64,000 nucleotides of DNA, from positions 39,569 through 103,568 of the forward strand of contig CANHGW010000006.1 of NCBI GenBank assembly GCA_947460175.1, in the 5' to 3' direction. Positions 35,657 to 42,980 of the stretch are shown here, piece by piece. The notes under the pieces are model-generated. The model worked only from the letters and a program-made list of their open reading frames with translations. It did not search any database and was not told the origin of the DNA. Origin of the DNA: Bacteroidota bacterium. GTDB lineage: Bacteria > Bacteroidota > Bacteroidia > Chitinophagales > Chitinophagaceae. Position 1 is the stretch's first letter, and each line of letters starts with the position of its first letter. The position numbers and the translations under genes were made by a program.

Positions 35657-37465
35657 ATGAAAAGAATCATCTATCAGCTGTTACTTTTATTTGCTATTGG
35701 TTTTGATGTATCAGCACAGCAACTTAATTATAGAGAATATTTTTTTGATACTGATCCTGGGCCTGGAAATGGCTTCGGCACATTTTTTTCGCCTGCGGAT
35801 TCTATCACCGATAATTTAACAATTTCAACGAACGGCTTAAGCCAGGGCTTTCATCGATTATATATTCGTTATCGAAGCAACAATGGTAAATGGAGTATAC
35901 CCGAGCATTTAGTTTTTATTATTTATCCTTCAACTCCACCGCCGGCTCCAATAGTACAGCCTTTAATTACTAAAGGAGAGTATTTCTTTGATACGGATCC
36001 AGGTCCAGGAAATGGGACTCCAACAGCAACCTTTTCTGCTGTAGATTCGGTTACTCAAAATTTAACCATTCCTACAACAGGTTTATCTGAAGGATATCAT
36101 ATGCTTTATATCCGCTATAAGGATGCAAGTGGTAAATGGAGTTTGCCTGAGCGTGTTACGTTCGTCGTAAATACTACGCCACCAAATCCGCTGGTCAATA
36201 TGAATACTTCTCGTTTGAAGAAAGGAGAATACTATTTTAATACTGATCCTGGGCCAGAAAATGGAACAGCTTTACCAAATTTTTCAGCTAGCGACTCGGT
36301 ACTTCAGAATCTGACAATACCTACCACTGGGTTGGTAGCTGGTAATCATGCGCTTTATATTAGGTATTGCGACAGTTTGGGAAAATGGTCACTTTCAGAG
36401 CGTTTGACATTTAATATTTGTATAGCACCACCGACTGTTACGATTTCTGCTATTGGAACTACAGCGTTGTGTACTGGAGGTAGCGTTTTGCTTAAAGCAG
36501 ATACTACTGGTGGTACAGCAGGTAAGAATTATCAATGGTTAAAGGACAATGTTGTTATAAACGGGGCAACTAGTTATTCTTATTCAGCTACACAGGTTGG
36601 GGCGTACAAATTGCAGATGTATGACACGTCTTGCACTGGTGTAAGTAATAGTATTTCAGTTACTGTAAACAATAATGTATTTACACCTAGTGTAACTATC
36701 ACATCGAATCCTATATCCTCTTGTTCTGGTACACCATATGTTTTTACAGCAGTACCCCAAAATGGTGGAATTACACCTAGCTATCAATGGAAAAAAAATA
36801 ACGTAAATGTTGGTACCAATAGTTCTACCTATTCTGTCACACCCGCTTATGGCGATATTATTAAATGTGTAATGATAAGTAATGCGCAATGTGCAAGCGT
36901 TCCTTCTGTTAATAGTAATTCCATTACCACCAAATTTCAATTTTTAGGTGCTGACATAATCAAATACATATTACCTAATACAACTAGAAATTTAACTAAT
37001 ATAGTTAGTTTTCCTGGGGCCTCGTATTCTTATAGAAGAAGTAATTGGAGTACTGTGTTTTTTCCTACCTCTGTACCTGTTGGTATTTATTATATTATTG
37101 GAACAGTAAACGCTTCTTGTAAAGATACTCTGAAGGTAACCGTTAAGCTAGGTAACGTAGCGAACAAGGCTGAATTCGATGCTGAGAAAGACGAAGCTGA
37201 GTTTAATCCTCCACAATTTAAAGTTTATCCTAATCCAATCAACGATGCATTTGTACTTGAGTTTATTTCCGAAGTAGCTGGTTTTGGAAGTGTCAAATTG
37301 TATGATGTGGCAGGGCGTTTAATTTATCGTCAAAATATAGTTGTTCAAGAAGGTTTGAATCATCAAGAATGTTCTGTAGATAATTTAGCTGACGGTTTGT
37401 ATTTATTGCAGTTTGTAATGAATGATGAAATACAATATACTGAAAAATTGCTACGAAGACGATAA
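35657..37465 (+). CDS. T9SS repeat protein with three DTDPGPGNG modules and Ig-like domains
   Basis: A 602-residue exported protein (signal MKRIIYQLLLLFAIGFDVSAQ). Three modules of about 80 residues each start EYFFDTDPGPGNG (EYYFNTDPGPENG in the third) and end in LYIRYKDASGKWSLPERVTF-like text. Two Ig-like domains follow (PTVTISAIGTTALCTGGSV, YQWLKDNVVING; SVTITSNPISSCSGTPYVF, YQWKKNNVNV), then a T9SS type A tail (VYPNPINDAFVLEF, LYDVAGRLI, LADGLYLLQF). Start is ATG 35657; an upstream GTG at 35585 would overlap the preceding gene and delay the signal. Function unknown; surface or secreted. Confidence 0.82.
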   Translation: MKRIIYQLLLLFAIGFDVSAQQLNYREYFFDTDPGPGNGFGTFFSPADSITDNLTISTNGLSQGFHRLYIRYRSNNGKWSIPEHLVFIIYPSTPPPAPIVQPLITKGEYFFDTDPGPGNGTPTATFSAVDSVTQNLTIPTTGLSEGYHMLYIRYKDASGKWSLPERVTFVVNTTPPNPLVNMNTSRLKKGEYYFNTDPGPENGTALPNFSASDSVLQNLTIPTTGLVAGNHALYIRYCDSLGKWSLSERLTFNICIAPPTVTISAIGTTALCTGGSVLLKADTTGGTAGKNYQWLKDNVVINGATSYSYSATQVGAYKLQMYDTSCTGVSNSISVTVNNNVFTPSVTITSNPISSCSGTPYVFTAVPQNGGITPSYQWKKNNVNVGTNSSTYSVTPAYGDIIKCVMISNAQCASVPSVNSNSITTKFQFLGADIIKYILPNTTRNLTNIVSFPGASYSYRRSNWSTVFFPTSVPVGIYYIIGTVNASCKDTLKVTVKLGNVANKAEFDAEKDEAEFNPPQFKVYPNPINDAFVLEFISEVAGFGSVKLYDVAGRLIYRQNIVVQEGLNHQECSVDNLADGLYLLQFVMNDEIQYTEKLLRRR

Positions 37466-37478
37466 AGTGGTTTTGACA

Positions 37479-37526
37479 AGTAATAATAGACGTGTGAAGT
37501 TTGTTGTTCTCTATATGACCAATTAA
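37479..37526 (+). pseudogene. C-terminal remnant of the second OmpA-like lipoprotein
   Basis: Reading SNNRRVKFVVLYMTN then stop at 37524-37526, this matches the end of the lipoprotein at 31503-32087 (RNRRVEFVVLYDEK). The DNA is about 85-90% identical over AATAGACGTGTNNAGTTTGT and the bases that follow. There is no OmpA domain before it; it starts 13 bp after the T9SS repeat gene. A terminator follows at 37547, as expected for a gene end. Confidence 0.7.
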
Positions 37527-37546
37527 ACAAACAATGATTTTTCATT

Positions 37547-37576
37547 AACGCCTTGAAAAATCAAGGCGTTTTTTTT
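37547..37576 (+). terminator. Intrinsic terminator after the OmpA remnant
   Basis: AACGCCTTGA (37547-37556) pairs perfectly with TCAAGGCGTT (37561-37570) around an AAAA loop, followed by a T run to 37576. Confidence 0.9.
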
Positions 37577-37644
37577 GTATAAAAAAAACCACAAAGATAA
37601 TATTAAACTTTTATTTAAAATATGATAAATAGCATGTGTGATAA

Positions 37645-37656
37645 TGATTTTTATCA
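37645..37656. promoter_or_regulatory. Crp/Fnr-type palindrome upstream of the first T9SS module
   Basis: TGATTTTTATCA (ATGAT-N4-ATCAT with flanks) directly abuts the TTTT -33 box. Its centre is 29.5 bp from the -7 box, near the class II activator position. Confidence 0.55.
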
Positions 37657-37687
37657 TTTTATTATTACTTAGGTAAATCTACATTTG
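37657..37687 (+). promoter_or_regulatory. Promoter of the first small T9SS gene
   Basis: TTTT (37657-37660), a 19-base spacer and TACATTTG (37680-37687). The -7 box overlaps TTG 37685, so translation must start at ATG 37700 or, better, 37706. Confidence 0.6.
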
Positions 37688-37705
37688 TTGACTAAACACA
37701 TGAAT

Positions 37706-38209
37706 ATGAAATCACTTTTTACTCTGCTTGCATGTTTAATAATCACATCAAGTCTACATGCTCAACAAACATTCAATGTCGCAGGAAATTCAGTCCACAT
37801 CAATGGGATGACCTTCGAGTATTCAATCGGAGAGATGGCATTGGTAAGTACCGAACGCAATGCTAACTTGATTGTAACGCAAGGCATGTTACAACCCAGC
37901 GGCTCGGTGAGTATTGCCAACGATGCGTCAGGCAAAAGTACTTTATCCGACCTGTCGGATAACATAAAAGTATATCCTAATCCAACTACCACACTGTTGT
38001 ATGTAGAAACTACCGAAACAGCTGTATCCGATTATGCCTACAATCTGTATGATGCCACGGGCAAAGTAGTGCTCAATCAGAATGGAAAAACTCAACTCGG
38101 GCTCAACAAGTTTAGCTTGGATTTGCAGTCATTTGCAGCTGGGTCTTACTATTTGATTATTCAAAAATCAGGTGAAACATTCTCTTTCAAAATCCAAAAA
38201 ATGAACTAG
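37706..38209 (+). CDS. Small T9SS-tailed protein, copy 1
   Basis: A 167-residue exported protein: signal MKSLFTLLACLIITSSLHAQ, a short conserved domain (VHINGMTFEYSIGEMALVST, LIVTQGMLQP), a linker, and a T9SS type A tail (VYPNPTTTLLYVETTE, LYDATGKVVL, FAAGSYYLII, FKIQKMN). The GMTFEYSIGEM..TQGMLQP stretch is a common short domain in Bacteroidota secreted proteins of unknown role. Start ATG 37706 is preferred because the promoter overlaps the earlier TTG and this start gives the best signal peptide. It forms a two-gene module with the tail-fibre-like gene 101 bp downstream; the same pair recurs at 40237-42379. Confidence 0.8.
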   Translation: MKSLFTLLACLIITSSLHAQQTFNVAGNSVHINGMTFEYSIGEMALVSTERNANLIVTQGMLQPSGSVSIANDASGKSTLSDLSDNIKVYPNPTTTLLYVETTETAVSDYAYNLYDATGKVVLNQNGKTQLGLNKFSLDLQSFAAGSYYLIIQKSGETFSFKIQKMN

Positions 38210-38310
38210 GCAATTAACCCTTACTCAACAGGATTTATATAAAATAATTTTTTACAACTAACTACTTACATCTAATATCCAACATCTCATATCTTAAATC
38301 TAAACAAAAC

Positions 38311-39999
38311 ATGAAACACATTCAAATCTCCCTCATTTCTTTCATCTTTCTACTTTCTACTTTTTACTTGTCAGCACAAGTGCCTCAAAAATTAAACTAT
38401 CAAGGCATAGCCCGTGATACCAAAGGGAATCCATTGGCACAGCAACGCATGACCTTGAAATTAACTGTATTACCTACTGCCGATGCGACTGAAGGTGAAT
38501 ACGAAGAAATTCAAACCGTTACTACCAACGAATTTGGATTATATACGTTGCAAATCGGTAGTGGCACACCAATTTCTGGCGAAATGAAAACCGTAAAATG
38601 GGAAACGGGCAACAAATACATCAAAGTAGCTATTGATCCCAAAGGTGGCAACGACTTTGTAGATGCTGGTACATCACAACTATTGTCTGTACCTTATGCC
38701 ATCTATGCTGATAAAGCAGGCATGGCAAAGACTGCAGGTGGAGACCGCACAGGAGCAGTGAATTCAGCGGCTAGTCACGTAGCTGGTGATGCAAACTACT
38801 TGACTAAATTTACTGGACTCAATGTAATAGGCAAATCTCAATTATACGACAATGGAACCAATATTGGTATTGGTACCACTAGTCCTGCTGCTCGCTTGCA
38901 CCTATATTCCAATGTTGCTGGCGTTCAACAACATTTGCGTATGCAAAATGCAGATTCTATAGGTGTAGGTCGTTTTACGATGTATAATGATAGTTTACTG
39001 TCTTATGCCACGTTCAGTAAATATGGAACTAAATATATAGGAGGTTATACTGGTATTCCTACCTTGTACCCTTATGCCAATTTATTAGCATTTGGCAATA
39101 ATGGAAAAGCAGCCAACGATGGATTGGGGCGGTTCCTAATCAGCAGTGGAGGTAATGTAGGTATCAGTGTGTTTAAAAGTGGAACTAGTAAATTAAAATT
39201 TCATGCCGACTATGCTACAGAGAATGTAGGTATCGGTGGTAATGCAGCGCCCGTTTCGCGAGTACATCTGAACAATACCGATGGCACGAGTATGGATGTT
39301 CGATTGACGAATACGACCACAGGACATACAGCAACCGATGGGATGACAATTACGATGTCAGGCAATATCGCATCGATTAACAACAGGGAGAATTCAAGCT
39401 TGGCATTTGCAACAAACAATACTGAACGAGCAAGAATCTCATCTAATGGTGATGTAGGAATCGGAACCATATCACCTACAGCAAAATTGGATGTAAATGG
39501 ACAAATCCGTATTCAAGGTGGTGTGCCAGGGATGCACAAAGTTTTAACATCTGATTCTGTTGGACTTGCAACTTGGCAATCTCCTGCAAATAGTTATGAT
39601 GCTGGTAGCTCAGTTTCTGTTCCATCCAACGGATCTGATGTTATTATATTAACTTCAAGTACACCATGGGTAGGAGGAAAAGGTATTATGGTATTAGGAA
39701 ATGTAAGAGTTGATTTCCCTAATGTTCCTAATGTAGGTTATTTTCCTGGTGATGTGGAAGTTTGGGTAGAGTATTTACATCCTAGCTATGGTCTTATTAA
39801 ATTTAAAAACCGATACCACAATATTGTACAACCGAATGCAAATATCACACTTTCACTCGCTCATTTACTTCCAAGTGTGGCAGGTGTTCCGTTTAAAATT
39901 GGAGTAAGAAATTACACTGTATATTGGGATCCAATTACTTCAAGTTATATACCAGTAACTGTAAATGCTACTGCTGAAATGCAGGGTATTGAAATGTAG
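38311..39999 (+). CDS. Tail-fibre-like surface protein, paralogue 2 (562 residues)
   Basis: Exported (signal MKHIQISLISFIFLLSTFYL). Its first 150 residues (VPQKLNYQGIARDTKGNP, NEFGLYTLQIGSGTP, LLSVPYAIYADKAGMAKT) match the 731- and 531-residue paralogues closely, also at DNA level. Residues about 165-390 (TNIGIGTTSPAARLHL, NVGIGGNAAPVSRVHL, NNRENSSLAF) match paralogue 1, and the IGTISPTAKLDVNGQIRIQG link matches paralogue 3. The last 130 residues are unique and beta-rich. No T9SS tail is visible. The GIGT-x-x-P-x-A-x-L repeats are typical of trimeric fibre-like proteins; an adhesin role is inferred. Confidence 0.75.
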   Translation: MKHIQISLISFIFLLSTFYLSAQVPQKLNYQGIARDTKGNPLAQQRMTLKLTVLPTADATEGEYEEIQTVTTNEFGLYTLQIGSGTPISGEMKTVKWETGNKYIKVAIDPKGGNDFVDAGTSQLLSVPYAIYADKAGMAKTAGGDRTGAVNSAASHVAGDANYLTKFTGLNVIGKSQLYDNGTNIGIGTTSPAARLHLYSNVAGVQQHLRMQNADSIGVGRFTMYNDSLLSYATFSKYGTKYIGGYTGIPTLYPYANLLAFGNNGKAANDGLGRFLISSGGNVGISVFKSGTSKLKFHADYATENVGIGGNAAPVSRVHLNNTDGTSMDVRLTNTTTGHTATDGMTITMSGNIASINNRENSSLAFATNNTERARISSNGDVGIGTISPTAKLDVNGQIRIQGGVPGMHKVLTSDSVGLATWQSPANSYDAGSSVSVPSNGSDVIILTSSTPWVGGKGIMVLGNVRVDFPNVPNVGYFPGDVEVWVEYLHPSYGLIKFKNRYHNIVQPNANITLSLAHLLPSVAGVPFKIGVRNYTVYWDPITSSYIPVTVNATAEMQGIEM

Positions 40000-40112
40000 T
40001 TATGTTTTTTATTCAATTCATAAGGTAAGTGAGATTTATCATTTGGAAAAAACCTTGAATAATTCATTCAAAAAAAATCTACAAAAATACGTCTTAGTCA
40101 GTCTTTATTTAA

Positions 40113-40146
40113 TGATATATATCATGGCAAGTAATGATATTTGTCA
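40113..40146. promoter_or_regulatory. Two Crp/Fnr-type palindromes upstream of the second T9SS module
   Basis: TGATATATATCA (40113-40124, perfect) and TGATATTTGTCA (40135-40146, one mismatch) are 22 bp apart, two helical turns. Their centres lie 51.5 and 29.5 bp from the -7 box. The proximal one abuts the TTTT -33 box exactly as in the first module. Confidence 0.55.
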
Positions 40147-40177
40147 TTTTTTAAGAAATATTTTTGACTTAACATTG
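40147..40177 (+). promoter_or_regulatory. Promoter of the second small T9SS gene
   Basis: TTTT (40147-40150), a 19-base spacer and TAACATTG (40170-40177, one mismatch to TAnnTTTG), the same layout as at 37657-37687. Confidence 0.5.
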
Positions 40178-40236
40178 TAGTCTGATTTATGATTTATTCG
40201 TCTTTTATTTTTTAATCTTAAAATTAGTAATAATCT

Positions 40237-40758
40237 ATGAAAAAACTATGTACATGTCTTCTGAGTTCTTTTCTTTTTGTCTCCGTGGCAAAAGCACAAC
40301 AAACCTTGAATATTGCTGGTAACTCTGCAAAGATCAATGGTATGACCTTCGATTATTCAATTGGAGAAATGACACTCGTAAGTACTGAACGCAATGCCAA
40401 CTTAATTGTAACACAGGGTATGTTACAACCCCAAGTCTCGGGGAGCGTAGCCAACGATGAATCAGGTAATACTACCTTGTCAGTTTTGTTAGATAATATC
40501 AAGGTATATCCAAATCCTACACAGAATAGTTTATTTGTAGAGACCCACGAAACGCAAGTGGCTGATTATAGCTATCAGTTAATGGATGGCTTGGGAAAAG
40601 TCGTATTACAAAAAGAAGGTCAAACGCAAGTTGGCCTCAATAAGTTTGTACTTGATTTACAAAGCTATGCTGCTGGTACTTATTATTTAATGTTGCGTAA
40701 ACCAAATCCAACAGGACAATTAGAAAATTACTCCTTCAAAATTCAAAAAATAAATTAA
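40237..40758 (+). CDS. Small T9SS-tailed protein, copy 2
   Basis: A 173-residue paralogue of the 37706 protein: signal MKKLCTCLLSSFLFVSVAKAQ, the same short domain (AKINGMTFDYSIGEMTLVST, LIVTQGMLQP), and a T9SS type A tail (VYPNPTQNSLFVETHE, LMDGLGKVVL, YAAGTYYLML, FKIQKIN). Identity with copy 1 is high throughout. It carries two upstream Crp/Fnr-like palindromes and is followed after 25 bp by a tail-fibre-like paralogue. The pairing suggests the small T9SS protein and the fibre-like protein work together on the surface, which is inference. Confidence 0.8.
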   Translation: MKKLCTCLLSSFLFVSVAKAQQTLNIAGNSAKINGMTFDYSIGEMTLVSTERNANLIVTQGMLQPQVSGSVANDESGNTTLSVLLDNIKVYPNPTQNSLFVETHETQVADYSYQLMDGLGKVVLQKEGQTQVGLNKFVLDLQSYAAGTYYLMLRKPNPTGQLENYSFKIQKIN

Positions 40759-40783
40759 GACTCACAACTCAAATCTCAAGAAC

Positions 40784-42379
40784 ATGAAAACAATCTTAAA
40801 AAAACTCTCAGCTTTTATGATGGCATTGGCCATCAGTGGTACATTGTTTGCGCAAGTACCCCAAAAATTCAACTATCAAGGCATCGCCCGCGATACCAAA
40901 GGGAATCCGATGGCACAGCAACGCATGACCTTGAAGCTAACCGTATTACCTACAGCCGATGCAACCACAGGCGAATACGAAGAAATTCAAACGGTTACTA
41001 CCAATGAGTTTGGATTGTATACCTTGCAAATCGGTAATGGCACACCAATTTCTGGCGAAATGAAAACCGTAAAATGGGAAACAGGTAACAAGTATATAAA
41101 GGTAGCCATTGATCCAAAAGGTGGTAGCGATTTTGTTGATGCAGGCACAACTCAATTGTTGAGTGTTCCTTATGCAATTTATGCTGACAAAGCTGGCATG
41201 GCAAAGACAGCAGGTGGAGACCGAACTGGTGCAATGAATTCAGCTGCGGATCATGGAGTAGGTGATATAAATTACTTGACTAAATTTACTGCATTTAATT
41301 ACATTGGTAAATCTCAGCTCTATGATAATGGAACGAATATTGGTATAGGAACAGTAAGTCCATTATATAAATTGCATATTCAAAAGTCTACTGGAAATTC
41401 AGATATCTTAGTCCGTACATTGGATACAGCAGCTGCTTCAAGTTTGCGATTGCGTAATTCTGCTGGTGTTGAACTTGGCATTAATAAATTTGGCCCAAGT
41501 GCATCTGGAACATTTATGAGTCTACCAAGATCAAATATGGCTGCAGTAAATAACTCCACTGGTCCGTTTGTCTTTAACTCAGGATCTGATATGGTATTTG
41601 GTAATTCAGTTGGGGCAAATCAATTTCCTCGGTTGATAATAAGTGGTGCAACAGGAAATGTTGGTATAGGTACTTTAACTCCAACTGTCAAATTAGAAGT
41701 GGCTGGGCAAGTAAAAATTCAAGGAGGTGCGCCTGGTTTAGGAAAAGTATTGACAAGTGATGCAACAGGTTTAGCCACATGGCAAGCACCATCGAGTGGC
41801 TCAAATATACCAGTGCTTATCACTCGTGATGATTTTTCTCATCCTACAATTCGTACTTGGTGGTTATATGACTCTACTACAAGTGGGTCTGTATTTATAA
41901 ATACAAATGGTCAATTGCAAATGAATACAAATTTCGGTCAAGGAACGGCAAGATTATATTCAAAATATTCGAAATCTGTACAAGATGGAAAACTAATATT
42001 TACTGCTGGTCTTTTTACATATGAAGATAATAATGTTGCTTATGGGCCTCTTTCTAGAGGTTTGGTAAATGGTACAGATAGAAATAATGCTATTGAATTT
42101 ATAAACATAAATGGTAGTACAATACAAGCAAGAACAGTATTAAATGGAGTGGCAACTACGACTAATTTTAATGTAGGGGCATCGGTTGCAAAGGATTATT
42201 CATATAGTATCATTGCGAGTACTACGAAAGTTGAATTCTTTTTTAATGGTAGCTTAATTGCGACTCATACTACGAATATACCAACAGTGCCATTAAATAT
42301 GTACTTTGACACTTCAAGCTGGGCTGGAAATGTCCCACATGTTATTGACGACTGTAGTTTCGAAATAGTATATCCATAA
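40784..42379 (+). CDS. Tail-fibre-like surface protein, paralogue 3 (531 residues)
   Basis: Exported (signal MKTILKKLSAFMMALAISGT). The first 150 residues match paralogues 1 and 2 almost word for word (VPQKFNYQGIARDTKGNP, LLSVPYAIYADKAGMAKT, NYLTKFTAFNYIGKSQLYDN). A short unique middle with GIGTVSPLYKLHI and GNVGIGTLTPTVKLEVAGQV follows. The last roughly 190 residues (DDFSHPTIRTWWLYDSTTSG to FEIVYP) look like a lectin- or laminin-G-like beta-sandwich and are shared with neither paralogue. No T9SS tail. It ends the surface-protein island and is followed by a strong terminator. Confidence 0.75.
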   Translation: MKTILKKLSAFMMALAISGTLFAQVPQKFNYQGIARDTKGNPMAQQRMTLKLTVLPTADATTGEYEEIQTVTTNEFGLYTLQIGNGTPISGEMKTVKWETGNKYIKVAIDPKGGSDFVDAGTTQLLSVPYAIYADKAGMAKTAGGDRTGAMNSAADHGVGDINYLTKFTAFNYIGKSQLYDNGTNIGIGTVSPLYKLHIQKSTGNSDILVRTLDTAAASSLRLRNSAGVELGINKFGPSASGTFMSLPRSNMAAVNNSTGPFVFNSGSDMVFGNSVGANQFPRLIISGATGNVGIGTLTPTVKLEVAGQVKIQGGAPGLGKVLTSDATGLATWQAPSSGSNIPVLITRDDFSHPTIRTWWLYDSTTSGSVFINTNGQLQMNTNFGQGTARLYSKYSKSVQDGKLIFTAGLFTYEDNNVAYGPLSRGLVNGTDRNNAIEFININGSTIQARTVLNGVATTTNFNVGASVAKDYSYSIIASTTKVEFFFNGSLIATHTTNIPTVPLNMYFDTSSWAGNVPHVIDDCSFEIVYP

Positions 42380-42400
42380 CATTAATTCGTTTGTTCAAAT

Positions 42401-42439
42401 AAATAATAAAGCCGTTTCCTAGAAATGGCTTTGTTATTT
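42401..42439. terminator. Terminator closing the surface-protein island
   Basis: Arms 42401-42418 and 42422-42439 (AAAGCCGTTTC against GAAATGGCTTT at the core, two G-T wobbles) pair over 18 bp around a 3-base loop. The A/T-rich base of the stem makes it bidirectional. Confidence 0.82.
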
Positions 42440-42641
42440 ACTATGTTTCTCTTGTTTTTAGATATACATATGAACTTGTCACATCACAAAATGAATGTAA
42501 TACATACAATTTAGATAAATAGCTGTGAGTATAATGTAAAATGCCAACATGAATCTTGATCCTGATTTCATGCAATAAAGTTAAAAACAAGCGTTGATAT
42601 TTAATAGCATTGTATTATAATTTGACAATGGTATGACAAAC
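42440..42641. other. Intergenic region between the island and yjbR
   Basis: About 200 bp of AT-rich DNA between convergent genes, without a gene or further strong hairpin that I can see. Confidence 0.5.
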
Positions 42642-42971
42642 TTACTTTCCTTTCTCACGTATGAGTTGATACGAATCATTGATAAAATCAATCAGTTGCT
42701 TTGTCGTTAATCCCTTGCCTGCCACAAGCGTATTCCAATGTTTTTTGCTCATATGATAGCCGGGCAATACGGCTTCGGGATATTGTTCGCGTAATTGAAT
42801 GGCACGCTCTGGATCGCATTTTACATTGAATTGAAGTTGTTCGGTTTCGATGGGTAAAAGCAAAAACATTTTACCGTTGGTTTTGTATACAATCACATCG
42901 GGGCCAAAGGGTGTAGTTTCTTCTACCTCAGGAAGTGATAATACATAATCGCGTATATCTTCAATATGCAT
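42642..42971 (-). CDS. MmcQ/YjbR family protein
   Basis: A 109-residue protein of the YjbR/MmcQ family (CyaY-like fold, often called DNA-binding). It shows the family text VEETTPFGPDVIVYKTNGKMF, ALLPIE-like strand LLLPIE, CDPERAIQLREQYP, and PGYHMSKKHWNTL. Length is typical (about 110-120). Molecular role is uncertain. ATG 42971 lies 9 bp after the smc stop, so the two are likely co-transcribed. Confidence 0.88.
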   Translation of the reverse strand: MHIEDIRDYVLSLPEVEETTPFGPDVIVYKTNGKMFLLLPIETEQLQFNVKCDPERAIQLREQYPEAVLPGYHMSKKHWNTLVAGKGLTTKQLIDFINDSYQLIREKGK

Positions 42972-42980
42972 ACTCGTGAT

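Noticed and set aside
32205..37479. Insertion sequence or transposon as carrier of the inserted cassette
   Set aside because: No transposase, integrase, terminal inverted repeat or target duplication could be seen; only surface-protein genes are present.
39965..40180. Small plus-strand frame after the 562-residue fibre-like protein
   Set aside because: It overlaps the end of that gene and runs through the operator-promoter region of the next gene; no recognisable protein features.
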